In this document: one piece after another, positions 1 to 13,510 of the stretch
How the letters are laid out: every line of letters begins with the position of its first letter
How positions within the stretch are numbered: position 1 is the stretch's first letter
NCBI GenBank assembly: GCA_004123355.1
Contig: SCHM01000002.1
Span: forward strand, 6,173,569-6,237,568
Length of the DNA: 64,000 bases
DNA from: Amphirosellinia nigrospora
Taxonomy: Eukaryota > Ascomycota > Sordariomycetes > Xylariales > Xylariaceae
Reading direction: 5' to 3'
Translations under genes and position numbers: made by a program
The notes under the pieces: generated by a model
Database searches by the model: none
Told to the model about the DNA's origin: nothing
What the model saw: only the letters and a program-made list of their open reading frames with translations

Positions 1-2574
1 AAATTTAGTAAAAACTAATTAAATATTATTTATTTATTTTATTAAAGTTTTTATATTAAATTGTTACGCTTTAAAATAAATATTTTTAGTTTCGCGTTTT
101 TAAATATTATTTTATTTTTTTTATTATTATTAACGCTATTTTTTTAATTTTAAAATTATAGTTTTATTAATCGGCGTTAAATTAATAAACTAAATATTAT
201 AACTATATATTTATTTTATTTATTATTAAATAATATTTTATAATTAAAAAATAGTTAAAATAAAAATATTAAATAGTTTTATTAATAGTTAATAAATTAT
301 AATATTTAAACTATAGTTTATTTAAAATAATATTTAATTAAATTAATAATAATTAAAGTTTATTTTTAAAAGTTTTTTATATATTTTTAATAATAAAAAA
401 GCTTAATTAATATTTTTTTGCTTTTATTATTATATTTATAACTTTTTTAGCAAAAAAATCTATAATAATAATAAAATTAAATAATTTAATAATTTTTTTC
501 TACGAATCGTTAATTTATATTATATATATATTATTTTTTATATTTTTAAAAAAATTATTTATAATTAAAAAAATCTATTATTATATAAAATATAAATATA
601 TAATAAAAATCTTTTATTTAAATATTTTTTATTAGATTTATTTTATAATATAATATTTTTTAAAAATATTTTTTTTAAAAAAAAGCTATTTTTTTTAAAG
701 TTATTTTTTTTTTTTATATTTATTATAAGTTTATTTTTTTATATATTAGCTAGCTTAATATTTAATATATTATATATAGCTAAAATAATAATAACTTAAG
801 CTTTTTTATTTATTAAAGTTTAATTTTTTAAAAATATTTTTTAAAATATATTTTTATTAATAATAATTAAAATATTTATTATCGAAAATTAATTATTTAT
901 TTTATTAGCGTTAAGTTTAAATAGTTAAATAAATTATTATTATTATTATTTAGTTTTAAAATAAAATAAAAAATTATTTAAATAAATAAAAAAAAAAAAA
1001 ATAAAATTATAGCAAACTTTTATATTTTTTTTTATAAATTTTATTTTGTTTATAATTAGTTATTATTAAATAATAAACTATTTAAAAATAATATTTTATA
1101 TAAATATTAAAATTAATATTTTTTTTTAAATATTTTAATATAGTTTTAATTATTAGTTAAAAAAATAACTTATTTTTAAATTTTTTTTTTATTTAGCTTT
1201 ATTAAGTTTAATTTTTAATTAAATAAATAAAAATAGTTTAAAACTTAAAAAATTTAGATATATATTAATTAAAACTAAATAATTAAAAATTAGCTTTAGT
1301 TTTTATTATAATTAACGTTAATATAAATTTTTTCGAAATATTTTAAAATAGCTTTTAAATTAATAAATATATTAAAATAATTAAATAAAAATAAAAAAAA
1401 AATTATTAGCTATAACTTTTAATATAAGTTTTAATATTAGCTATATTTTTATTATAAAACTAATTAATATTAAATTTAAACGATTTTATAATTTAAATTT
1501 ATATTTTAAATTTAAGTTTATTTTTAATATATTATTATAAAAAATAAATATTAATATTTTAACTATATATTAGCTATTTTTTTATTATTTAATAAAATAA
1601 AAATATTTTATAATAATTTAATAAATTAATTATTTATTAGTTTAAATATTTAAGTTATTTTAAATATAATTTATTATTTAGTTATTTTTATAGTTTATTT
1701 AATAATCGATTAATAGTTTATTAGTTAGTTATTATTAGTTAAAATTACTTTTAATTATAAGTTAAAAATATTAATAATATTATTTATAATATATATTTTA
1801 TCGTAAAAATAATAATTTTATTTTATTTTTTTGTTAATTAATAAAACTTTATTTTATTTATTTAATTTTAACAAATATATATAATTAATAATTAAATAAT
1901 AATAAACTATTATTAAAAAAACATATATTTATTTTTAAAAATAATAATAAAATTTTTATATATATTATTTATACTAGTTTAGTTTATATTTTTATTAAAT
2001 TAAACTAAATTATTTTATTATATTATATTATTAGTTTAAAATAAAAGCTAAGCTTAGCTTTTTTTATTTATAATTTTATATAATTATTAATTAAATATTA
2101 AATCGTACGGTTAAAACTAATAATATTTATATTAAATTTTTATTTTTTAAATATATAGTTATTAATATACTATAAAATTATATACTAAATTAATTAAAAA
2201 TAGTTAGTTTTTATAGCCCGCTATTTAATTTTTATATAGTTTAAAAACTAAAATAAATATATTTTTTTATTATTTATTAAAGTTTTATTATAAAAGTTTT
2301 TTTTCGAATATTTAAAACAAAAAATCTAAAATATTAATAAAAGCTTTAATATATATAGCTATACGCTTATTATTTTAGTTTATTTTTAAAAAATATTTTA
2401 ATATTTTTAGGTTAAATTAATCGTTTAGTTTAATTAAAAAATATTATAAAATAGTCCTAATATTTTATAATATTTTAAATAATTTATAAATAGTTATACT
2501 TTATATATTCGAAAAAATAAAGCTTTAATATATATAGTATATTATATATAAAATCTATAATAAAGTAAAAAAAA
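1..2574. other. Saturated relic DNA, no gene
   Basis: Almost pure A/T with scattered AGCT, CGTT and TTAACG words. It contains a 20-bp perfect palindrome at 2043-2062 built on AAGCTT and a repeated phrase (AAAGCTTTAATATATATAG) near 2338 and 2518. No terminal repeats or open frames are visible. It is probably the decayed remains of one or more mobile elements that cannot be assigned to a family. Confidence 0.6.
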
Positions 2575-2770
2575 AAAAAGGTCTAAATCTATAGTATAAG
2601 CAACTGCTTAAATACTTGCGTAAGGCAGCTATATTTACTACTAATGCTTGCTTTCATTCACTACAACTATATTCACTACAAATAGCAGTTATTATAAGTA
2701 GAGATTATAAGTGCTATGGCTAATAGTAAGGCATAGCCACTAAAGCCTACAAATCTATAACTTATAGCAC
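2575..2770. other. Unmutated islet (CA/TG retained)
   Basis: This short stretch carries many CA and TG dinucleotides (for example CAACTGC, CATTCACTACAAC, GTGCTATGGC), which are almost absent for kilobases on either side. It also has 8-bp complementary words AGTGCTAT near 2708 and ATAGCACT near 2764 that could form a stem-loop. No tRNA cloverleaf or open frame is evident. The simplest reading is single-copy or very short DNA that escaped RIP between two mutated repeats; a small non-coding RNA cannot be excluded but has no direct support. Confidence 0.55.
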
Positions 2771-2908
2771 TAATATTTAAATATACTATTTAAATTAGCT
2801 ATAAATATTAATATTATATAAGTATATATTAATATAAAGCTAGCTATTTATAGCGTTTAAGTTTATGTTTTTTTTTTTTTATGTTTTTTATATATTTTTA
2901 TATAAAAT

Positions 2909-2982
2909 TTTTGCGGGTTTTAAAATTTTATTTTTTAAACTAAACTTTTACGGATTTTAAAATTTATATTTTTTTAACTTTA
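2909..2982 (+). repeat. 37-bp tandem duplication, two copies
   Basis: Two adjacent copies share a TTTT(G/A)CGG(G/A)TTTTAAAATTT core; the differences seen are mostly transitions. The first copy starts at 2909 and the second at 2946. It follows a T-rich run at 2868-2900. Confidence 0.6.
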
Positions 2983-3059
2983 AAAACTTGAATTTAAACT
3001 TTAAGCTTTTTTATTAGTTTTTTTTACGTTTAAAATATACTAACGCTATTAAATAATTA

Positions 3060-6000
3060 TAAAAATATAATATTTTTTATAATAAAGCTAACTTTATATT
3101 TTTATTAATAATATTATTAAAACTATTAAATAATAAATAACCGATATAATTAATAAGCTAATATTTTAATTTTTATAAACTTTAATTTTTATATTTTTAA
3201 TTTAAACTATTATATGCTATAGCTAATTTTGCTAATAAAATATAAAAAAATTAATTAAAAAACTAAACATTTAATATATAATAATAAAAAAAATAATAAT
3301 ATTTAAAAACGATTTTAAATCGATTATATATTTAAAAAGTTAATAGTATTATTTTCTTTAAAGCAATAATAAATAAAATATAATTTTTCGACTATTTTAA
3401 ACTATTTATTTTAAAATAAATAAATATATATTATTAAATCTATTAAAACTTTAATTAGTAAGTTTTTTAATATTAATTAAATTTAAATAAACTAATAGCG
3501 ATATTATATATTATATTTATTAGCTTTTTTAATTTGTAAATATATTTTTTTATTTTAAACTAAACTAAAATATAAGTTTTATTTAAAAAAAAAAAAAAAA
3601 AACTATTTAAATATATTAATTTTATTTTTAGTAGTAATAAATTAAAAGTAGTTTATTATTTAGTACTTAGTTTAGTCCTTATTAAATTAAAAGTTTTTAC
3701 TAGCTTAAAAAAACATAAACGTTTAAGAAATTTAAAAAAAGTTGCTAAAAAAGTTAAAATTATATTAATAGTTAAAATATCCGGTTATTAGTATTTTAAC
3801 AAACATATAAAATAAAAACTAACCTATATTAAAATTAACTTTATAATATTAAATAATAATAATACTAGTTTTTTATTTTTAATTTTAAACTTAATAATAT
3901 TATAAATAATATATATTATTATTAATAATATTAATATTAATTATAAAAATAATATTATAATTATTAATAATAGTAGCTATATTAATATAAAATATAGCTA
4001 AAATTTTAATTTTTATATATTAATAATAGCAAAAAAAATATCTTAATATTAATTTATAAAATAATATTATAATTTTGCTAAATATATTTAATTTAAACTA
4101 TAATTTTAATTTTGTTTTAGCGTACTAAAATTATTATATAAACTAAAATATTTTTAAAAATTAATAAAAAAAATATATTAAATATTTTAATATTTATTAA
4201 CTATTAAATTTATAAAATTTCTAGGTTTTATTAAAAAACTTTTCGGATATTAATTATATGTTATTTAAAATATTAAATATTATTATATAATATATAAAGC
4301 GGTTATTTAAATAATATAATAAAGCTTAGTAAAATAACCGAAATATTAATAATTTAGGCTATTTTTACGATAATAAAATATAATTACTATAAAATTTAAT
4401 TATTTTAAAAATCTAAAAAAATAAAAAATAATAATATTTATTTAATAACGTATTAAATAATGTTTATTATTTTAGCTAAAATATTTTTATATTTAATAAA
4501 ATTATATATATTAAATTTAAGCTATTATTTAAAATTATAACTTAAATATTAGATTTTTTAACTATTTATATAATACTATTTATTTTTATTAGTTTATAAA
4601 TTAATAAGTTTAATAAAACTTTTAATAAATAATATTAATTTATATAATTTTTTATTATAAATATATTATATTATTAATATAAAAATAATAAATATTTTAT
4701 AATAAATTATATATTGCTAATAGTTTTATAATAGTTATAAAAATTACTAAAAAGTTTATAAGCTTTAATAAAAATTAAGCGGAAAAACTAAAAACTTATA
4801 TTAATTTTCGACTAAAATCGTATAAATATATAATATTTATAAACTAATATAAATAAGCTAATTATATAGCTAATATTTTAATATAAAAAATAATATTATA
4901 TATTAAATATAATATTTATTTTTTTTAATAAGTTTTATTAATATTATAGTATAAAAAAATCTAAAACTATGTTATTCTGCTTTTTTAATAAATTATAAAA
5001 AATATTTAATATTAATAAGCTATTAGCTTTTATATTATTTAAATTTATACTTTTAAATAGTTTAATATTATTTATTAATATTATTTGTTATTATTTTTAA
5101 TATATATTTTATAATTAGCCGAAAAAATAAAAAAAAGCTTTAAAAAAGTAAAAAAGCTTATAATTAAAGGTATTATAAATAAAATAAAACTACGAAACTT
5201 ATAAAATAACTATAATTATTTAATAAAGTATAAAAAAAAAATTAACTAAAATAAAAAAATCTAAAAAAAAATATAAAAACGTAAATAAGCTTTAATTAAA
5301 CTTAAAAAAAGTTTAATGCTTTAAATTATAATAGCTTATTAAAATTTTAACTATTTTTAAAAATAATAAATCGGATATAAAAATTAAAACGTTAAACTAA
5401 CTATACGTTTATATATAATAGCAAAAAATAATATTAAAGTTTTAACGAATTAGCTAATAATTTAAATTTACGAAAATATTTAATTTATATATAATAATTA
5501 GTTATAATAATAAAAAATAGTAATATTAATAAACTAACGCTAATTAAAATAAATATAAAAAATAAACTTTTTAAGCAAAAAATAAAATTAATAATTAATT
5601 AAATATATTAAACTAAACGTTATTAATAGTTAATAATATATTAATACGTTTTAATAAGCTTTATTATTTAATCGAATATTTTTATATTTAATATATTTTT
5701 TAATATATAAAACTATTTCGGTTAATAAAATATTATATTATTAATAAGTTAATAAATATAAAATAAACGTTTATAAAATATTTTTTAATAGCTAATATAA
5801 TAAACGTAAAAATAATAAATATTTTATAATAATCGCTATTTTAAAAATATTATTAAACGTTTGTTTATTAGTTTTTAAATATTAGTAGTTAAAATTACTT
5901 ATTAATTAAATATTATTATATAAAGGCTAACTATTAATAATTAATAATTTTAGCTTTAAAAACAAAACTAATATTTATTATATGTTATATTTATAGATTC

Positions 6001-9000
6001 GCTAGTATTACTATTTATTATATATATATTTATAGCTAAAAATTACTATAACGTTATTATAATATATTTAAATACTAATATAAAATAAACCAATTTAAAA
6101 TTATTTTTAAATTATAGCTATAATAAAATTTAAAACTTAATTAATGTTTTATATATATATAAATCGTTAAACTTAATTATTTATTATATTTATATTTATA
6201 TATAATTTAAATTTATAAAAAACAAAGTATTATATTTTAATAAAAGCTGCTTTTTTATTAAATAATAAAGTTTAAGCAAAATTAAAAGTTAACTGTTTAA
6301 AATAAAATATAAACCTAATAATTATAGCGCTTTATAGTTCGGATAATTTAGTAAAAATAATTTAACTATATTATAAAGCTAATTATAATATATTAATAAT
6401 TTTAAAAAAAAATATTTTATAGCGAAATTTTTATTTAGCTTTTAAAACAATAAAAATTATAATTTTAAAACTATTCGGATTTAAATTTATTAATATTAAT
6501 TTAAAAATAATTTAATAAAAAGTTGCTATATTAAGAAAAATATACTTTATATATTTTAAAACTAAATAAATTAAATAATTTAATTATATTAAAATCGTAA
6601 AAAATTAAAAATTATTTATATAATTATAAACTTTTAATAAATTTATTAAATATTATTTTTTATAAAAACTTAAAACTAAAAACTAAAAATATTTATAGTT
6701 AAAATATATATATATATTTTATTATAAATAGTTATTAAATATTATAAATATATAGCTAAGTTTTTTAAGCGTAACTTATAAAATATATGAGTTATAAAAT
6801 ATTTTGCTAAAGTTAACGGCCGTAAGATTATAGCTATATAAAAAAAGCTAAAAATAAAAAATTAAACTAAATAAAAAAACTTTTTTTATATAATTATATA
6901 ATTATATAAAGTTTATAAAAATAGTTTTATTAGTTTTTATATAATAATAAATATTTATACTTTATTTTTATAAAGTTTATTATAAAAAATAATAGCTATA
7001 AAAAAACGATAATATTTAAAATAAAAAATAAAATACGGCGGTTTTTTAATATATAAATATAAAAAATATATTTAATATTATTAATAAAATTAAAAATTAA
7101 TAACGCTAATAAGTTATATTAAATTTTAATATTTATATTTATACTATATAATATAATAAATATATTAACTAAAATATTAATAATAATTATTATAAATATA
7201 AATATTATATAAATATAATAAATTTATTAAATAATTATTATTTTATATTTATAAAGCTTTAAAAAATTTACGTAATAAAATATAAAATAAAGCCGCTTTA
7301 AATAAAAAAAAAATTAATAATTAAAACTAAATAACTTTTAAGCAAAATATTATTTGCTTTTTTACTTTTTATTATTTATTTTTGCTTTATTTAGTTTATT
7401 AAATAATATATTTGTTTATAAACTATAATTTATATATAAAACATTATAATATTATTTAAAGCGATTTATACTATAAATAGTTTTAAATTATAAAATACGG
7501 TTATTATAAACATAGTTTTTTATACTAATAATATTATATATACTATTAAAATAAACGTTTTATATATTTTATTTATAAAATATATTAATTATAGCTTTTT
7601 TAATTATAACTTATTATATACTAGTTTTTTTAACTTTTATACATATATATTTTTATATAAAATTATAATAATTACGCATATAATCGTAGCTTTTTATAGC
7701 TTTTATTTAGTTGCTTATATTTTATATTCGCTAGCTTTATTTTATTATTTATAGCAATAGCTTTTATTTTAATAATACGTTAAAAGCTTTTTATAAGTTT
7801 AAAATAACTAATAACGCTTCGTTTTTTATAAATATAACGTATTTAATATTATATATAAAAAGCAACTAAATCTATAATAACCACTTTAACAAAACGTTTT
7901 ATATTAAAAGCTAAAAACTCCCCGTATAAAAAAAATTAAAGGTAGTTAAATAAAAAGTATATTTAAATATATATAACTATAATAATATTTTATATAGTAG
8001 CGTTTATATTTTAATTCGTTTAATATATATTAGAATATTTATATAAATTAAATTAAAAAGAAAAAAAAATATAATAAGCTTTTTAATTATAAATAAATAG
8101 TTTTATATATAAATAATAAAATCTTATATATATAAATTAAACCTAAAAAAAATATTTAAAAGTTTTTATTTATATTTATTAAATATAAACTATTTATATA
8201 TTTATTAATATTAAAATAGCTTTATAAATTATTATTTTTATTATTAACTTATATTATTATAGCCGAAACGTTATAATAGCTAGTAATTATTATTTAAGCT
8301 ATAATAAATAGTTATTAAACTATAAAATAATATAATTTATATAAATAATATAAATTAGCTTATTATAAAATAAATATAATTATAAATTTTATTATTAGTT
8401 TAAATATATATATATATCGCTAATATAACGCTATTATAAATAAAAAAACAACTTTTAAAAAAAGCTAAATTTTAAGCTTTTATAATTTTGTTTATTTACG
8501 GATAATAACGCTATAATAAAATTTAAACTTAGCGATATATATTTATTAAATAATATTATAAATATTAATCGAATAATATAAACTTTATTATAATATATAG
8601 CTTATAATTTTATTTTTATTAGATTTTTTCGGTAAATATAATATAATAATAAATAATATAAACTATATTATATAAAAAACATTAATAAACAATAAATATA
8701 AACTAGTAAAAAATTTTTATACTAATAAATTTATATAAGCTAAAAACTTCCGAACTATATATTATATTTATATATTAAATCTATCGAAAATAAAATTAAA
8801 ATATTAAATCTAGCTATTAATAGTAAAATTACTATATTAATAAAAAAACTAGTATATTTAAGTTAATAATTAAATCGGTAGCTTAGTTATATAAAAATAT
8901 TTTAAATTTGGTTTATAAAAAACTAGGATATAAGTAAAACAATATATTTTAAAAAAAACAAATATTAAAATATATTAAAGCGAAATAAAAAATATTAAAA

Positions 9001-10440
9001 AATTATTAATTATAATAAAAAAATACTAACTTTTTAACCAATTTAAACTATATTTTAAACTATTAAAAAATTTAAACGTTTAAAGTTTTTAATATTATAT
9101 TAATATTTAATATATATAAACTATAATACTTTTTTTTAATTAAAATAAATAATAATAAATTTATTAAAAAAATATACTATATTAATATAGTATTATTATA
9201 TATAAACAATAAAACTATAGGCGGCTCGCTTAATATATTATTAAATAGCTAAAAAATTAATTAAGCTAAACTAACCGTTATTAAACCGGCCGTTATAATG
9301 CCGGATAATCGTTTAATAATTAATCGAAAAACTATAAGCTATAAAAATATTAATAAAGCTATATAATATAACGTTTATATATTCGTCGAATAAAAATATA
9401 TTAAACTATTAAAACTATATTAATATTAGCTTTTTTTTTATATATTAAATATAAATAGTTTATTAATAAATAAAAAATATTATAATATTTTAAACTAATA
9501 GTTTTGCTTTTTTTATAATAAAAACTATAAGCTAATTAATAACGAATGCTTAGCTATAAATTAAGCAAAAATATTTAAAATAAACTATTTAGCTATATAT
9601 AAAACGGATATAATATTTAGTAAAAAAAAAAAAAAAAATAAATATCCGTTCGGGAAAAATAATTATATAAAAAAATTAATTATTATAAAAAAAAAAAAAC
9701 GAAATTAATAATATATTTATATTAAATATAAAATATAATAGCAAACTATATAATATAATAAATAAAAAACTAGGCAAAATATAAATTAAATATAATAAAC
9801 GTAAAATATTAATTAATATATAATATAAAAATTAAGTTATAATAAATAAAACGTAAATATTAGTTAAAATAGGCCTATTAAAGCAATAACGTTATTTATA
9901 ATTTATAAATTACTTAAATATAACTATTATATATATATAAAATAAATACTTAATATATAATAATATAAATTAAATTTAATAATTTTATTAAGCTAGCATA
10001 AATATTAAATTTAATAAAATAAATATATTTTTATTTATATATATAATATTAAAATTAAATAATAAAAAAAACCTTTTTATTTTTTAGCTCTAGGTTTAAT
10101 AAAGCCGTATTAAGTTTTAATTAAACTAATATTTAACTTAATATTTAAAATATATAATAATATAATTATAATTAATTAAATATTTAAAATATTAAATTAT
10201 AATTTATTAAAAAAAAAAATATAAATTATTAAAATTATTTTTATATATTTAGCTTAAATATAAAAGTTTTTTAAATATTTTAATATTAATAAAAAAAAGC
10301 TTTATTTTAAAATATATATTAAATATTTTATTAAAAGCTTAGAAAATATCGGTTTACTAATAAACTTTAGTATAAATTAAGCTTTTTATAATAAAATTAA
10401 AACCGCTACGTTTAAAAGCTGCTATAATATTTAATTTATT
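3060..10440 (+). mobile_element. A-rich relic block, probable decayed transposable elements
   Basis: For about 7.4 kb the + strand is A-rich with C more common than G (AACTA, AAACT, AATAAAAC words), unlike the T-rich blocks elsewhere. This strand asymmetry often marks the former sense strand of fungal mobile elements, so the likely ancestral direction is +. No long direct or inverted ends could be paired by eye, so family and exact ends are unknown and more than one element may be present. Coding capacity is lost throughout. A segment at 6846-6985 has a relative at 26628-26775. Whether this is a retroelement or a DNA transposon is not resolved. Confidence 0.45.
6846..6985 (+). repeat. Dispersed repeat, copy 1 (partner 26628-26775)
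   Basis: About 140 bp align with 26628-26775 in the same orientation. They share the order: an AAAAATAAA...ATTAAA stretch, an ACTTTTT...TATATA stretch, TTATATAAAG(T/C)TTATA, then TATAATAATAAATATTTATAC. Most differences are C/T or G/A. The phrase TATAATAATAAATATTTATA is identical in both. Homology outside this interval was not visible, so it may be a fragment of a larger family. Confidence 0.6.
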
Positions 10441-13040
10441 TTTAGTACTTATTTTTTTTTAAATACGCTTAATAATAAATACATAATTTTACGCTTTTTG
10501 CTTTTTTTATACTATTTCTTTAAATATTAAAATTATTAATATTAAAAGAAGCAGTTTTTAAAGTATAATATTAATATTGTTTATACTTTTAGCGTAACGC
10601 TTATATTTATATTTACGTATAAAAAAATTAGCTTTTTTTTAAAAGTTTTTATAGTTTATATAATTGCGCTATAAATCGAGCTTTATATATTTTTATTTAA
10701 TTTTAAATAGCTAAAGTTATTAAAATTATCGGTTTTTTTTTGCTTAATAAAGCTTTTATTTTTTATTTTTACTTTTTTATTATTTTCGGGCTTATTTTTA
10801 TTGTTTATTTTAGCTTTAATATTAAAAAAAACGTTTTGTTTATTTTAATAACGTTTATAATAATATTTTAGCAATATATATAAATTAAATCTTATTTTAA
10901 CCGTTTAAAATAACAAAAAAAAAATAATAATTTATTTATATTTTATTTTTATTATTATTATTGCTTTTTTTATTTTTATAAACGTTTTTATTTTATTGTT
11001 ATTTTTATTATAGCGCGCAAATTAGTTAGTATATATTAAAAAGTTTATAAAAACTAACGTTATATTATTTATTATAGCGCTTTAAGTTTTTTAATAAAAG
11101 CTTATATAAACTTTATTTTAAATAAACCGCGCTATAAAACGCGGCTTATTATCCTTATTAAATTTCCGAACTTTTACTATTTAAAATATTTAGCTATAAA
11201 TCGTATAAATAATAAACTTTTTATAGCAAGTTTATTATTATTTTATTTTTTTAGCATTATTTTAATTTTATTATTATTTATTTTAGCAAAAGCGAATTAA
11301 AATTATTTTTTTTTTTATATTTAGCTTTATTATAATAATATAAATTATTTATTATATTAGTTTATAATATATATTATAACTAAATAATATAAATATAAAT
11401 TATATATTTAGCGTATAAATATTAATAATAAATATATATAGAAAAATTTATATTAAAGTTATAAAAAACAGTTTAAGTTTAATAAATAACTTTTATAATT
11501 TTAATATATTATAAAGTTATATAAATAATAAAAATAGCTAAACTAAAAGGCTATCCTTTTATTATATTATATAAAACTTAGTATAAATAATAATTATTTA
11601 ATTAAATTTTTTTTTTTAAATTTATTTATATTTAACTATTTAATTTTTAATTTTTATTTAAAATATTTTATTATATATATTTAGGATTTATAATTTATAT
11701 TATATTATAGTTAGAATTTATAGAATTTTAATAAAATATTATAACGTAAAAAGTAATAAAGCGGCTAAGCTTTTTATACTTTTATTATAATAAATAGTTT
11801 ATATTAGCCACGTTAGTTTATAAAGTTTTTTTTTAATAATTTTAAAAGTATTACTTAATAGTATAATAATAGCGCTATAGCGTATAAAACGCCTTATTTA
11901 ATATATAATAATACTATATAATTTTAGGAATATTTATTATATATTAATGCCCGTTATTAAATAAACTAAATAATTATATATTAAAGCTATATTATTTTAT
12001 GCAAATTATATACTTAAAGTTATTATTATTTATTTATAACTTAGTATTTTTTTTTTTTTTTTTAGTATTTTATTATTAATATATTATATATTTATATTGT
12101 TTTTAATACGTAAAAAAAGTATATTATGCTAGTTATTTAATAATTAAAAATTAAAGTCTTAAATATATATTTTATAATTTATATTATTATTTTGTTTTTA
12201 AGTTTATTATAATAACCTATTAGTATTTTTAAGTATAATTTTTTAGTTTTTTATTTAAAAGCTAGCTATTAGCTAGCTTTGCTAATAAAACTTATTTTTT
12301 TTTAATTTATTATTTTAAATTTTTATAAACTATTTTATTTCGTTAAACTTATTTATTATTATATTTAAATATTATTAACTTTAAACTACTTTTAAAAATA
12401 ATAAAATAAATAAAAATATAATTATTACTTATAATATATTAATATTTTTAAAGCTTTAAAATATTTTTAAAATTAAACTAATTATATATTCGATTAATTT
12501 ATTTTATTTTTATTAATTAAAGTTATTTATTAACTAATATATTATATTTTTAAATTAATTAAAATAAAATAGCTATTTACGCTAGGTTTTTTAATATTAT
12601 TACCGCTTAAGTATATTAAAATAAACTTTTTTAAAATTATTATACTATAATAATTAATAAAAATATAAAAAAATAATAACTATTAAAAAAAAAATATAAT
12701 AATAATAGTTATATTTAAAATAATAAAACTAAATATTAAAATATAAGCTAAGTTTAATATAATAAATTAAATTTTTATTATTATTAATTAACTTAATTAT
12801 AAAAAAAGAAAAAAAACAATATTATATATTTACTATATTTTATTACGTTTATACTAATAATAAAAAACAAAAAAATAAATAATAATAATATTATAATTAA
12901 TAAATAAAAAATTCTTATTATTATTATATATTAAAAATATACGTTTTATTTAATTAAATTAAGCTATTTATATATTATTATTATTTTTTTTATTATAAAT
13001 TTATTTTTATTATATAAGTTAATAATATATTATTTAATAT
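10440..13040. other. Mixed relic DNA, T-rich at first, no gene
   Basis: From about 10440 to 11330 the + strand is T-rich (runs such as CTTTTTTTATTTTTA), then composition becomes mixed. A small CG-bearing hairpin (CCGCG/CGCGG) lies near 11127-11144. No array, terminal repeat or open frame is evident. Confidence 0.5.
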
Positions 13041-13510
13041 ATTTTTTTTAAAATTTATTTTTTATATAAGCTTATAACTATTAGGTTTATATAATTTAAA
13101 TATTTAAGCCAATTAATATATTTAGCTATATATTATAGCTAGATTTTATAGCTTTAAAAACTATATAAACTTTAGTAAACTAGTTTTTTTTAATAGTTTT
13201 ATATATATAATAAAATTTCCGCCTCCGCTTATAATAAAACGTTTAATAAAGTAAAAAAATATAAAAAACTAAAAAATATATTATATAAAATAAAAAGCTC
13301 GCTTAAAAAAACTATTTATATTAGCTATAACTATACGTTATAATATATTTTTATAGTTAAATTCATAGTATAAAAACTATTTAACGTTTTTAGTAAAATA
13401 TACGAACTATTATTTTTTATAAAGTTTTAATTTTTATTTTTAAATATCGAGCTTTTTTATATAATATTATAAATATTATAAAAACCGGGTATTTTTTATA
13501 AATAAAAATT
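13041..13510 (+). repeat. Dispersed repeat X, copy A (partner 59521-60099)
   Basis: About 470 bp align collinearly, with gaps, to 59521-60099 in the same orientation. Shared landmarks in order are CTTATAA near the start, an ATTAATATA(T/C)(T/C)TAG(C/A)TATAT stretch, TAGCTTTAAAAACTATATA, a TAATAAA...CGCTT region, CTAAAAAATATATTATA, TCGAGCTTTTTATATA and a (C/T)(G/A)GGTATTTTTTA end. Differences are mostly transitions, as expected of two RIP-mutated copies of one family. Family and coding content are not recognisable. The alignment may extend upstream. Confidence 0.6.

Noticed and set aside
2043-2062. Many AGCT-centred palindromes, for example AAAAGCTAAGCTTAGCTTTT
   Set aside because: AGCT contains neither CA nor TG, so it survives RIP and is enriched everywhere; short palindromes built on it are by-products and not likely operators.
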